The notes: generated by a model not told the origin, from the letters alone. Positions 33,707-42,154 are shown, counted from the stretch's first letter. The stretch is DNA of 64,000 nucleotides from an uncultured Oscillospiraceae bacterium (GCA_947623745.1 CANQHN010000002.1:97133-161132); one strand, 5' to 3'. A program made the numbers and translations.

Positions 33707-35797
33707 TTACAGCTCCCGGAAGGCGAAATCCCCAAAGGACGTGCGCCCCATGTTGCGGGAGCCGCAGCCGAACATGCCGTACCGGAAGGCACCGTCCCGG
33801 GCGGACAGCACCTGCTGACCGTCGATGAGCAGGGCGATCTCCTCCCCCGCGCAGCGCAGTTCCAGCCGGTAGGTCCTGTCCCTCTCCCAGGGGAAGGGGC
33901 ACCGGGCAAGCTCGGTCAGGCCGAAGTCATTCTTCAGGATCACCGCCCGGCCCGCGCCGTCCAGCCCGGCGAGATACCCCCGCTGGGTCCCCTGGGCCCG
34001 GCAGAGCAGCAGGTGGCTCTCCCCGTGGAGGGGGGTCACCGGGGCGGAGCAGACATAGTCCCGGGCGTAGTAGCTGCCGGTGTAGGCGAAGGCCGGACCG
34101 CCGCACAGCAGGTTCAGGGTGCCGCCGTAGACGTCCCAGGCCCCGCCGTCCATGGAGAAGGGCGTGATAGCCGCGAAATTCTTGCACTGCTTTTTGATGG
34201 CGATGGTGTACTCCGCCCGGCCCCGAACGGTGAACTCGTCCAGATACACCGTCCCCAGGAACTTGGTCTTGTCGTACCCCTCCAGCACGATGCCGATCTC
34301 GTCCACCTGGTCCCCCTGGGTGTCCGGGATGGAGAAGGTGAGGTCGGTCCACTGGCCGGGTGTGAGCTGGGTGAAGCCCTGGACGTGGTCCACCTTGTCC
34401 GAGCAGGTGCGCACATAGGGGGCCGCCCCGGGCATCTCGGTCCCGGACCAGGGCTCCAGATACAGCTTCATGGAGACGGTCTGGCCGGGGTAGGCGGTGG
34501 GGCTGAACACCGGGCTGTACCGCTCGTCGGAGAAGTCCTCCCGGGTATAGAAGGGCTTGTAGAACACCTTGCAGGGCTTCCCCCGCACCACCCGGTCCAG
34601 CAGGATCTCCAGCGAGCCGGTACCGGCCCAGGCGTGCCTGGTGCTGTGCTTGACGGTGCACAGGAAGGGGTCGGAGACCCGGAAGTTGTGGGTGCTGCCG
34701 GGCAGTTCAAAGTCGAAATGGATCTCCCCCGGCGTGATGCTCAAGCCCGCGGGGGGCTCCTCCCCCACCAGGCGGCAGCCCAGCAGGGCCACCTCCTTGG
34801 CGAAGGTGGGGATATCCACGATGTTCAGGCAGCCGGACACGCTGGAGCAGACGATGCTGTCATTGATGGGGTCCAGATACCGCCGGGGCAGGCCCTCCAC
34901 CCCCCGGGCCACACCCAGGACGGTGCCCACGCTGCCGGCGTTGCAGTCGGTGTCCCAGCCGGCCATGGCGGCGATCTCCACTGTGCGGGCGAAATCGCCC
35001 CCACCGTACAGCATGGCCATGACGCACACGCCGGCGTTGGGGATGATGTGGCACGTGCCTGGGTACTTGTCGTAGCCCCAGTCCCGCCCCAGCATCTCCC
35101 GGCAGGCGCGCCAGTCGCCGGGGTGCTCCCGGTGGAAGGCGCGCACCGCCTCGGCCACCGCCCGGTAGGTGCACTCCGCCGGGATCTGGGCAAGGGCCGC
35201 GTCCAGGATGGCGTCGATCTCCGCCGTCTCAAATGCCTTGGAGATGGCGGCGCACAGGAACCTGGCCCCCCACAGGCCGTTGCCGTCGTGGGAGACGCTG
35301 GCCGCCGTCTGGCCCAGGTCCGCGGCCTTCTGAGGATTTCCGGGACAGACCAGGCCCCAGGTGTCGATGAAGATCTGCCCGCCGATCTGTTCGGCCAGGG
35401 TCCGGCCGTTCTGCTCCATGGAGCCGGAGGCGGGGGCGGGGACGCCGTTTTTCAGGTTCAGGAAGGCGGTGTGCTCGGTGCTGACGCCGTAGCCCCCCCA
35501 CCAGAACATGCCGACTCCCTCCCGGCTGTAGTTGAGCCAGGCCCGGGCCACGTCCTGGGGGGTGAGAGGGCGGTCCTTCGCGTCGTCATACAGGGCCCGC
35601 AGGAAGAACACGGGGCCGTTGGCGTCGTCGTCAGCGGCGAAGTTTTTGTACTGCTTCACGTAGTCCGTGATGTCCCCGTAGGTGTCCCGGATGCGCTCGT
35701 AGGACCAGACCGTGGGCTCTACCGGGGCGCCCAGGCGGATGCCCACGTTCATCCCCAGGAACCCGGCGTAGACCTTTTCCAAGTAGCGTTCTGTCAT
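33707..35797 (-). CDS. ADP-ribosylglycohydrolase-family protein with C-terminal beta-sandwich domains
   Basis: A 696-residue cytosolic protein (no signal peptide). Residues 1-345 are an ARH-fold domain: acidic cluster AADDDAN (55-61) and the family metal motif AGWDTDCNAGSVG (279-291). The remaining 350 residues look like two beta-rich carbohydrate-binding or concanavalin-like domains (THNFRVSDPFLCTVKHSTRH; WDVYGGTLNLLCGGPAFAYTG; RTYRLELRCAGEEIALLIDGQQVLSARDG). ARH enzymes cleave ADP-ribose or related N-/O-ribosyl bonds using two metal ions. ARH proteins with sandwich tails in sugar loci are poorly described and may act on a ribosyl- or other glycosyl conjugate. GGGAGG supports the start at 35797 (or 35800). 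Confidence 0.82.
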   Translation of the reverse strand: MTERYLEKVYAGFLGMNVGIRLGAPVEPTVWSYERIRDTYGDITDYVKQYKNFAADDDANGPVFFLRALYDDAKDRPLTPQDVARAWLNYSREGVGMFWWGGYGVSTEHTAFLNLKNGVPAPASGSMEQNGRTLAEQIGGQIFIDTWGLVCPGNPQKAADLGQTAASVSHDGNGLWGARFLCAAISKAFETAEIDAILDAALAQIPAECTYRAVAEAVRAFHREHPGDWRACREMLGRDWGYDKYPGTCHIIPNAGVCVMAMLYGGGDFARTVEIAAMAGWDTDCNAGSVGTVLGVARGVEGLPRRYLDPINDSIVCSSVSGCLNIVDIPTFAKEVALLGCRLVGEEPPAGLSITPGEIHFDFELPGSTHNFRVSDPFLCTVKHSTRHAWAGTGSLEILLDRVVRGKPCKVFYKPFYTREDFSDERYSPVFSPTAYPGQTVSMKLYLEPWSGTEMPGAAPYVRTCSDKVDHVQGFTQLTPGQWTDLTFSIPDTQGDQVDEIGIVLEGYDKTKFLGTVYLDEFTVRGRAEYTIAIKKQCKNFAAITPFSMDGGAWDVYGGTLNLLCGGPAFAYTGSYYARDYVCSAPVTPLHGESHLLLCRAQGTQRGYLAGLDGAGRAVILKNDFGLTELARCPFPWERDRTYRLELRCAGEEIALLIDGQQVLSARDGAFRYGMFGCGSRNMGRTSFGDFAFREL

Positions 35798-35852
35798 CAT
35801 GCAGCCTCCCATCCGTCATCAGGCGGTGTTCGACCCGCCGCGCGGTATTTAC

Positions 35853-35864
35853 GAAACCGGTTGC
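35853..35864. promoter_or_regulatory. LacI-family operator, ARH-kinase promoter
   Basis: GAAACCGGTTGC, a near-perfect LacI-type palindrome centred on CCGG. It lies a few bases downstream of the minus-strand -10 box at 35869-35874, where binding would block transcription start. The same word recurs at 37478. Confidence 0.8.
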
Positions 35865-35868
35865 CTGT

Positions 35869-35897
35869 ATTATAAAACAGGGAAAAACAGATTGCAA
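35869..35897 (-). promoter_or_regulatory. Promoter of the ARH-kinase operon
   Basis: Minus strand TTGCAA (35892-35897), 17 bases, TATAAT (35869-35874), immediately followed by the operator. Confidence 0.8.
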
Positions 35898-35934
35898 GAC
35901 CCAAAAAAGAAAAGAATAAAATAGAAAAATGGGG

Positions 35935-35963
35935 TTGCAGATTCCCCTGTGCTGTGATAGAAT
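35935..35963 (+). promoter_or_regulatory. Promoter of the LacI-family regulator gene
   Basis: TTGCAG (35935-35940), 17 bases, TAGAAT (35958-35963), about 43 bases before the TTG start. Confidence 0.7.
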
Positions 35964-36005
35964 AAAGAAACTCATATAAAAATTCCGTTAAAGGAGTGCA
36001 TCCCC

Positions 36006-37043
36006 TTGCCGGACAGACAGATACACAGCATCGCGGAGATCGCCCAGATCTGCGGCGTGTCCAAGGCCACGGTCTCCCGCGTCATCAACAACAACCCCAA
36101 GGGGGTCAGCGCCGAGACGCGGGAGCGGGTGCTGCGCGCCATCCGCGAGCTCAATTACCGCCCCAACGCCCTGGCCCGCAGCATCGCTGTATCCCGTTCC
36201 AATATGATCGGACTGGTGGTGCCCGACGTGGGCAACCTGTTCTACCCCCAGATTATTCGGGGGGTCACCGATTATGCCGACTCCAAGGGCTACGCCGTGC
36301 TGGTGGGCAACTCGGACTACAACCCTGAGCGGGAGGCCCAGCAGCTGCTGTCCATGGTGGACAAGCGGGTGGACGGCATCATCCTGTGCTCCGGCGTGTC
36401 TAACCGGGACTTCCTGCTGGACTTCCGCCGGTACAACGTGGCCCTGGGCCTCATCGGCCGGTCCTTCGACACCTCGGTGAGCAACGCCAGCATCACGGGC
36501 GACAACGTGCGGGGCGGCTACAAGTCCGCCGCCTACCTGATCCGGGGCGGGCACAGGCGCATCGCCTATGTGGAGGGCAACCCGGACGTGTCCGGCTCCC
36601 GGGAGCGCCTGGAGGGCTACCGCCAGGCACACACCGCCGCCGGGCTGCCGGTGTACCAGGAGCTGCTGCTCAGCGGGGAATACAGCATCCAGTACGGCCG
36701 CCTGGCCGCCGACCAGCTGCTCAACCGCAAGATCCAGTTCGACGCCATCACCACGGGCAGCGACCTGATCGCCATCGGCATGGTGTCCCAGCTGCTTCAG
36801 CGGGGGGTGCGCATCCCCGAGGACGTGGAGCTGATCGGCTTCAACAACACCGAGCTGGCCAGCGCCTTCCATCCCGCCCTGTCCACCGTCTCCAAGCCCC
36901 ACTATGACATGGCGCAGTACATCACCGAGCAGGTGATCCGCGTGGTGGAGGGGGAGCAGGTCAAGCTGCCCCACACGGTGGTGGAACCCCAGCTGGTGCT
37001 GCGGGAGACCACCCTCCCCCGACCCTACGACAACGAGTATTAG
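36006..37043 (+). CDS. LacI-family transcriptional regulator
   Basis: A 345-residue regulator. The N-terminal helix-turn-helix and hinge read IAEIAQICGVSKATVSRVIN, then RPNALARSIA; a periplasmic-binding-protein-like effector domain follows (MIGLVVPDVGNLFYPQIIRG, ELIGFNNTELASAFHPALSTV). TTG start with GGAG nine bases upstream. It lies between two catabolic units whose promoters carry GAAACCGGTT operators, so it most likely represses both until a sugar effector binds. It has its own promoter without that operator, so autoregulation is not evident. Confidence 0.93.
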   Translation: MPDRQIHSIAEIAQICGVSKATVSRVINNNPKGVSAETRERVLRAIRELNYRPNALARSIAVSRSNMIGLVVPDVGNLFYPQIIRGVTDYADSKGYAVLVGNSDYNPEREAQQLLSMVDKRVDGIILCSGVSNRDFLLDFRRYNVALGLIGRSFDTSVSNASITGDNVRGGYKSAAYLIRGGHRRIAYVEGNPDVSGSRERLEGYRQAHTAAGLPVYQELLLSGEYSIQYGRLAADQLLNRKIQFDAITTGSDLIAIGMVSQLLQRGVRIPEDVELIGFNNTELASAFHPALSTVSKPHYDMAQYITEQVIRVVEGEQVKLPHTVVEPQLVLRETTLPRPYDNEY

Positions 37044-37064
37044 ACTGATAATTCAGATCCGCGC

Positions 37065-37098
37065 AAAGGGCAGGCTCCATCCGGGGCCTGCCCTTTTT
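37065..37098 (+). terminator. Terminator of the LacI-family regulator gene
   Basis: An 11-bp stem (AAAGGGCAGGC with GCCTGCCCTTT) followed by TTTTTC. Confidence 0.85.
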
Positions 37099-37324
37099 CG
37101 CTCTGAAATCGGGCCTCCAGTTAGCGGCCGCCCGCTGGACGGGTCCGGGGGCAGCATTTTCAGTCCCATAAAAATTTTGCATTTATCATTGGTTCGAATG
37201 AGACAGAATATACCCTCTTCTGTTCGGAATTTTTACGCTTTTTTAACGGGTTTTTAGCGGTTTTTTTATAACTCTGTGAGAAACTTTGCCGCCTTTATGA
37301 AACATTTATCCTATGAATCGAACT

Positions 37325-37335
37325 AAATCGGTTTC
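37325..37335. promoter_or_regulatory. Upstream auxiliary LacI-type operator candidate
   Basis: AAATCGGTTTC, the reverse complement of GAAACCGATTT, matches nine of ten bases of GAAACCGGTT. It lies about 150 bases upstream of the main operator, so a repression loop is possible. Confidence 0.5.
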
Positions 37336-37436
37336 ATACAACAAACCATTTTTTGTCCAATCAGCTCTGTCCAGGGTCGTTAAGACTTTGTAAATATTCG
37401 ATAAAAATGCCCGGAAAAATCTGTGCAAATAGCGAA

Positions 37437-37465
37437 TTGCAGATTTTTTCTCGCAAGCTTATAAT
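37437..37465 (+). promoter_or_regulatory. Promoter of the ABC transporter-ARH operon
   Basis: TTGCAG (37437-37442), 17 bases, consensus TATAAT (37460-37465). Confidence 0.8.
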
Positions 37466-37477
37466 TGCAGATGGAGA

Positions 37478-37489
37478 GAAACCGGTTAC
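37478..37489. promoter_or_regulatory. LacI-family operator, ABC operon promoter
   Basis: GAAACCGGTTAC starts 12 bases after the -10 box, around the transcription start. It is the same word as at the ARH-kinase promoter, which ties the two units to one regulator. Confidence 0.8.
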
Positions 37490-37524
37490 GGTCTAAAAAG
37501 GGCCGCAACACACCATTTTGAAAG

Positions 37525-37540
37525 GGAGGGAATCATTCTG
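37525..37540 (+). promoter_or_regulatory. Ribosome-binding site pointing to a CTG start
   Basis: AAAGGGAGGG followed by an in-frame CTG (37538-37540), 27 bases upstream of the first ATG. The ATG itself has no Shine-Dalgarno sequence. Confidence 0.5.
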
Positions 37541-37564
37541 AACCAGATAGAATCTGCGTCCCCG

Positions 37565-38464
37565 ATGAAAAAAGCGCTGCATCGGATGTGGAAGGACCGG
37601 ATCCTGTACCTCATCCTGGCGCCCACGATCCTCTATTTCGTAGTCTTCCGCGTCTGGCCCATGATCAATATGCGCCTGGCCTTCTACGACTACAACGCCA
37701 GAGGACCGTGGACCTTCGCAGGGCTGAAGTATTTTAAGCTGGTCTTCAGCTCGCCCGCCTTCGGGGACATCCTGAAAAACACCCTGATCATCAGCTTCAT
37801 GAAGTACGTGCTGCTCTTCCCCTTCTTCGTCATCTTCGCCATCGTGCTCAATGAGCTGCGGCTCAAGCGCTTCCGGCAGTACGTACAAGTAGTCTCCTAC
37901 CTGCCCCACTTCCTGTCCTGGGTCGTTATCGCCGGCATCTGGATGTCCTTCCTGGGCCCCTCCCCTACCGACGCGCTCAATGAGATCCTGGGCTGGTTCG
38001 GCGTGGCGCCGGTGAGCCTGCTCACCAGCAAGGGGGCCATCCGCTGGGTGCTGTTCCTGTGCGAGGGCTGGCGCAGCCTCGGCTGGGACTCCATCATCTT
38101 CTTCACCACCATCCTCAACATCAGCCCCGACCTGTATGAGGCGGCCAAGATGGACGGCGCCAACCGCTGGAACATCATCCGCTACGTGATCCTGCCCGCC
38201 CTGGTGATCCCCATGACCACGGTGTTCATCCTGAACCTGGGCTTCTTCATGTCGGCCGGCTTCGATCAGGTCTACAACTTCACCAACAACGCGGTCAACA
38301 GCGTCATCGACATCCTAGACACCTACATCAACCGCGTCGGTATCGAGAACGCCCAGTACTCCATCGGTACTGCGGTCTCCCTCATCAAGGGCGTGGTCGG
38401 CGTGGTCCTGGTGCTCATGACCCACGTGACCAGCAAAAAACTGACAGGAGAGGGTGTGTGGTAA
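37565..38464 (+). CDS. ABC sugar permease, LplB type
   Basis: A 299-residue inner-membrane permease with six helices. The EAA loop reads EAAKMDGANRWNIIRYVILP. Sequence (MWKDRILYLILAPTILYFVVF, YLPHFLSWVVIAGIWMSFLG) matches the LplB group of CUT1 permeases for complex or modified sugars. Start problem: the ATG at 37565 has no ribosome site, whereas GGGAGG at 37525-37530 is spaced eight bases from an in-frame CTG at 37538, giving nine extra residues. Translation may therefore begin at CTG. The partner permease starts one base after the stop. Confidence 0.92.
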   Translation: MKKALHRMWKDRILYLILAPTILYFVVFRVWPMINMRLAFYDYNARGPWTFAGLKYFKLVFSSPAFGDILKNTLIISFMKYVLLFPFFVIFAIVLNELRLKRFRQYVQVVSYLPHFLSWVVIAGIWMSFLGPSPTDALNEILGWFGVAPVSLLTSKGAIRWVLFLCEGWRSLGWDSIIFFTTILNISPDLYEAAKMDGANRWNIIRYVILPALVIPMTTVFILNLGFFMSAGFDQVYNFTNNAVNSVIDILDTYINRVGIENAQYSIGTAVSLIKGVVGVVLVLMTHVTSKKLTGEGVW

Positions 38465-38465
38465 C

Positions 38466-39359
38466 ATGACGAAAAAGAGAAAGCCCCTGGGCATCCTCCA
38501 GTGGGTCATTATGGCCATCCTGTTTCTGATCACCCTGAGTATGCTGATCCCCCTGCTGCACATCCTGGCCCGCTCCCTGTCCGACCCCTCCCAGTCTACC
38601 GCTATGGGCGGCCTGGAGATCTTCCCCCGGGGCTTCAGCCTGATGAACTACCAGATCATCTTCAGCAACCCCAACATCATGCCCGCCGTGCTCAACTCCA
38701 TCTTCATCACCCTGGTGGGCACCCTCATCAACATCACCCTCACCATCATGGCCGCCTACGTCCTCACCCGGCCCGGCCTGGTGGGCAAGAAGATCCTCAT
38801 GGTGTTCTTCATCATCATGATGCTCTTCGATCCGGGCATCGTCCCTGAGTACATGGTCATCAAGAGTCTGAAGCTGATGGGGAGCCAGTGGTCGGTCATC
38901 CTGTGTCAGGCGGTGAACGTCTACTACCTCATCATCATGATGCGCTACTTCCAGGAGGTCCCCCAGGACATCTACGAGGCGGCCAAGATCGACGGCGCGG
39001 GCCACATGCGCACCCTGTTCTCGGTGGCCGCCCCTCTGGCCAAGGCCGGCATCGCCACCCTGACCATGTTCTACGGCGTGGTCCGCTGGAACGAGTACTA
39101 CCGGGCCGGCATCTTCATCTCCTCCATCTCCAAGGTGCCCCTGCAGGTCATCCTGCGCCGGTTCGTGGTGGACGGCGACGTGACCACCCTAGTCGGCACA
39201 CAGAATCTGATGGACTACAACGAGCTGGTCGCCAACCTGGACTTCACAGCCCTGCAGTACGCCACCATCGTGGTAGCGGTCATCCCCATCCTGATCATCT
39301 ACCCCTTCGTGCTCAAGTTCTACACCAAGGACGCCATGGCTGGCGGCGTCAAGGGCTGA
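38466..39359 (+). CDS. ABC sugar permease, YtcP type
   Basis: A 297-residue second permease subunit with six membrane segments. The EAA loop reads YEAAKIDGAGHMRTLFSVAAP. The N-terminal ARSLSDPSQ and C-terminal IYPFVLKFYTKDAMAGGVKG are typical of the YtcP/LplC partner. No ATPase gene is present in the operon, as is usual for this class, which shares an MsmX-like ATPase encoded elsewhere. The start at 38466 has a poorly spaced AGGAGAGG. Confidence 0.93.
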   Translation: MTKKRKPLGILQWVIMAILFLITLSMLIPLLHILARSLSDPSQSTAMGGLEIFPRGFSLMNYQIIFSNPNIMPAVLNSIFITLVGTLINITLTIMAAYVLTRPGLVGKKILMVFFIIMMLFDPGIVPEYMVIKSLKLMGSQWSVILCQAVNVYYLIIMMRYFQEVPQDIYEAAKIDGAGHMRTLFSVAAPLAKAGIATLTMFYGVVRWNEYYRAGIFISSISKVPLQVILRRFVVDGDVTTLVGTQNLMDYNELVANLDFTALQYATIVVAVIPILIIYPFVLKFYTKDAMAGGVKG

Positions 39360-39385
39360 TCCCCGGTCCGGCCGTACACCGTGCG

Positions 39386-39410
39386 ATCCCGCCGCGGACA
39401 CGCGGCGGAC
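39386..39410 (+). other. Intercistronic hairpin
   Basis: CGCCGCG and CGCGGCG arms between the permease and binding-protein genes, without a U tract. It may stabilise one end of the mRNA or set the expression ratio. Confidence 0.45.
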
Positions 39411-39442
39411 GCGATATAAAACAGTATATTGGAGGTTTAAGT

Positions 39443-40960
39443 ATGAAAAAGCTGTTGTCCTTTGCTCTCGCTCTGGCGATGATGATGGGCTGCCTGGCCG
39501 GCTGCGGCGGCGGTTCCACCAGCACCCCCGCGGCTCCCTCCCCCAGCAGTCCCAGCTCTCCCGCTGCCTCCGCCCCCGCCGGCGACGGCACCATCGGCTC
39601 CCCGGACGCCCCTGTGGAGGTCCACGTGATGGTCAAGGACGTGTTCCCCAACGAGGAGGACGTGCAGCTGCTGTGCAAGGCCATCAACGAGAAGATGGCC
39701 GCCCACGGGCAGTACGTCAACGTGATCTTTGACGAGCCCCCGGCAAGCGGCTACGCCTCCGCTCTGCCTCTGGCCGTGATGAACGGCGAGGTCACCTCCG
39801 ACCTGATCTACTTCCAGGGCGGCGACCAGGCTGTCACCCAGCAGGGCTTCCTGGAGGACCTGACCCCCTACATCGCCAGCTCCACCTATGTCAAGGACCT
39901 GATGGACGAGACCAACGTGGCCAAGCTGCAGAGCTACCCCTACCTGCTGTGGCTGGCGCCCCCCCGCACCAACACCCCTGTGATGCGCTCCGACTGGTGC
40001 GAGCAGCTGGACACCTATGACGCGCTGATCGCCGACCCCACCATCGACAACTACTACGCCTTCTTCAAAGAGATGAAGGATGAGGGCCTGGTGGAGTACG
40101 CCCTCACCGCTGACGGCGACACCACCCGCTTCGACAGCGTGTTCAACCACGCCTTTGGCGTCACCGGCACCATCATCAAGGAGGACGGCAAGTGGATCTT
40201 CAGCAAGGCCAGCCAGGCTGAGAAGGCCAAGCTGGAGTTCTACGCCAAGCTGTACGCCGACGGTCTGCTGGACCCCGACTACCTGACTAACGACTGGAGC
40301 GTCATGGAGCAGCGCTTCTATGACGGCAAGGCCGCCATTCTGGTGGGCACCGCCGGCGGCACCATCCAGGTGTACGACACCAAGATGGTCTCCGTCAACG
40401 GCGAGGCCGCCGCGCTCACCGTCCTGCCCCCTGCCAAGGGCGTCTCCCAGTCCTACAAGTCCGTGGACGTGACCAAGGAGTCCCGCGGCATCGGCATCAA
40501 CGCCGACTCCAAGAACAAGGACGCCGCCTGGGCGGTGCTGGAGTTCATGGCCAGCCCCGAGGGCCGTATCCTGGATAAGGTGGGCATCGAGGGCGTGCAG
40601 TACAACGTGGTGGACAACAAGATCGTCTTTACCGACAAGTTCTCCGGCTGGTGGGCCCGCTTCTGGGATACCACTTACAAGTTCGATCCACAGGATCCCT
40701 CCCTGGCCGAGCCCGTCCTGTCCCCCGCGGCCCAGGAGTCCCTGGACATGGTCAACAAGTACCTGACCATGGATACCAACATCCTCATCCCCGACGAGAT
40801 GACCCCCCAGTGGGACGCCATGAACAACCTGTATAACGAGTACGCCACCGATATCATCACCGGCGTGAAGCCCATCAGCGCGTTCGACGAGTTCGTGCAG
40901 AAGTGGAACGCCGCCGGCGGCGACCAGTTCACCCCCATCCTGACTGATGCCCTCGGCTAA
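39443..40960 (+). CDS. Extracellular solute-binding lipoprotein, LipO/YtcQ type
   Basis: A 505-residue substrate-binding protein. The lipoprotein signal has Cys21 in LAGC, and a Pro/Ser/Ala-rich tether follows to about residue 50. The binding body contains YPYLLWLAPPRTNTPVMRSDW, SRGIGINADSKNKDAAWAVLEFM and WWARFWDTTYKFDP. LipO-type proteins bind oligosaccharides or modified sugars and hand them to LplB/YtcP permeases. GGAGG lies eight bases before the ATG. The pocket residues do not identify the ligand, but two ARH-fold proteins and a ribokinase-like enzyme in the same regulon suggest a ribosyl- or glycosyl-conjugate. Confidence 0.9.
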   Translation: MKKLLSFALALAMMMGCLAGCGGGSTSTPAAPSPSSPSSPAASAPAGDGTIGSPDAPVEVHVMVKDVFPNEEDVQLLCKAINEKMAAHGQYVNVIFDEPPASGYASALPLAVMNGEVTSDLIYFQGGDQAVTQQGFLEDLTPYIASSTYVKDLMDETNVAKLQSYPYLLWLAPPRTNTPVMRSDWCEQLDTYDALIADPTIDNYYAFFKEMKDEGLVEYALTADGDTTRFDSVFNHAFGVTGTIIKEDGKWIFSKASQAEKAKLEFYAKLYADGLLDPDYLTNDWSVMEQRFYDGKAAILVGTAGGTIQVYDTKMVSVNGEAAALTVLPPAKGVSQSYKSVDVTKESRGIGINADSKNKDAAWAVLEFMASPEGRILDKVGIEGVQYNVVDNKIVFTDKFSGWWARFWDTTYKFDPQDPSLAEPVLSPAAQESLDMVNKYLTMDTNILIPDEMTPQWDAMNNLYNEYATDIITGVKPISAFDEFVQKWNAAGGDQFTPILTDALG

Positions 40961-41057
40961 AGATCTCTCCCCCCGCTGAGGAATACCGGGCGGTTTTCGT
41001 CTGAACAAAATGGACCATCCTGCCTCGTAAGCGAGGCAGGAGCGAGGAGATTACAGT

Positions 41058-42050
41058 ATGCTGAGCAGACAAGAATTTATCCAAGACCGCGCCCGGGTAT
41101 TTGACAAGGTGTATGGCGCTCTGTCCGGCCTGGCCATCGGGGACTCCTTTGGGGACGCCTCCCGCAAGCAGGAGAACCGGGTCAACTACGCCGTAACCAC
41201 CGACTTCAACAAAGGCGCGTCCTGGAGCACAGACGACACCGAGTTCGCCCTGCTGACAGCCAAGACCCTCATCCGCTGTCACGGCAAGCTCACCACCGAG
41301 GAGTGCCTGCGCTCCTGGATGGAGGACGTGGTGACCCAGGACGAGTACAAGCGGGGCGGCGCCAGCGAGATCGAAGCGGCAAACAACCTGCGGAAAGGGA
41401 TCAAGCCCCCCCTCTCCGGCAAATTCAACACCTTCCACATGAGCGACGGCTCCTCCATGCGCATCGGCCCCGTGGGCATCGTGTGCGCCGGAGATCCGGA
41501 GAAGGCCAGAGAATTTGCCCGAATCGAATCGGAGATCAGCCATTTCCGGGATGGCATCTGGGGCGCGCAGGCCGTGGCGGCGGCCGTTGCGGTGGCCATG
41601 GTGGACGGCACCATGGACGAGATCCTGGACGCAGCGATGCAGTCCATCCCCGAGGAGTCCTGGCTGTACTACAACCTCAGCCAGGCCTACGCCCTCCTGG
41701 ATGGACGGGGCGGGCACCTTCTGGACGCCTGGATGGACCTGCATGACCTTCTGTGGACCAGTTCCTGGGCCACCACGGCGGAAGCGATCCCCTCCGCTTT
41801 CGTGTGCTTGAAGGCCGTGCACGGGGACTTCCGCACCGGCGTCACCGTGGCCGGCAACTTTGGCCGGGACGCGGACACCATCGGCGCTGTCGCCGGCGTC
41901 ATACTTGGAGCCAAGTACGGCGCCAGCGGCATACCCGCCGCGTGGATTGAAAAGACCCGTTTCCCCACCGGTACCTGCCTGACCTTCACCAAAGGGATCG
42001 ACATCCGCGCCTACGCGGAGCAGTTGACCGATATTTTGATGGAGGGGTAA
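41058..42050 (+). CDS. ADP-ribosylglycohydrolase (ARH) family protein
   Basis: A 330-residue single-domain ARH-fold protein. Two metal motifs are present: GASWSTDDTEFALL (53-66) with the Asp-Asp pair, and NFGRDADTIGAVAGV (about 267-281). These are the canonical dinuclear metal sites (S/T-D-D-T and D-x-D-T). It therefore looks catalytically competent, with better-conserved motifs than the 696-residue paralogue at 33707. ADP-ribosyl-arginine or -serine hydrolases, dinitrogenase reductase-activating enzymes and less-known nucleoside-type hydrolases share this fold. Being last in a sugar-uptake operon argues for a catabolic substrate, not protein regulation. Confidence 0.88.
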   Translation: MLSRQEFIQDRARVFDKVYGALSGLAIGDSFGDASRKQENRVNYAVTTDFNKGASWSTDDTEFALLTAKTLIRCHGKLTTEECLRSWMEDVVTQDEYKRGGASEIEAANNLRKGIKPPLSGKFNTFHMSDGSSMRIGPVGIVCAGDPEKAREFARIESEISHFRDGIWGAQAVAAAVAVAMVDGTMDEILDAAMQSIPEESWLYYNLSQAYALLDGRGGHLLDAWMDLHDLLWTSSWATTAEAIPSAFVCLKAVHGDFRTGVTVAGNFGRDADTIGAVAGVILGAKYGASGIPAAWIEKTRFPTGTCLTFTKGIDIRAYAEQLTDILMEG

Positions 42051-42065
42051 CGGCAACGACCGAAG

Positions 42066-42097
42066 ATGGGCCGCCGAGAGGCGGCCCATTCTTTTTC
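42066..42097 (+). terminator. Terminator of the ABC-ARH operon
   Basis: A perfect 10-bp stem with GAGA loop (42066-42075 with 42080-42089), followed by TCTTTTTC. Confidence 0.88.
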
Positions 42098-42120
42098 TGC
42101 CCTCCCCCGGCAGACGCCCC

Positions 42121-42150
42121 TTGACAGCCCCGCCCGTTCTGTGGTATCAT
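42121..42150 (+). promoter_or_regulatory. Promoter of the Y-family polymerase gene
   Basis: TTGACA (42121-42126), 18 bases, TATCAT (42145-42150). Confidence 0.7.
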
Positions 42151-42154
42151 AAAT

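Larger units (their letters stand above)
37099..37537. other. AT-rich control region upstream of the ABC operon
   Basis: About 440 bases without a gene. It contains an upstream operator-like half site (37325-37335), the ABC promoter (37437-37465) and its operator (37478-37489). The AT-rich stretch 37180-37430 has no hairpin or reading frame that I can support; it may bind further regulators or bend. Confidence 0.6.
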
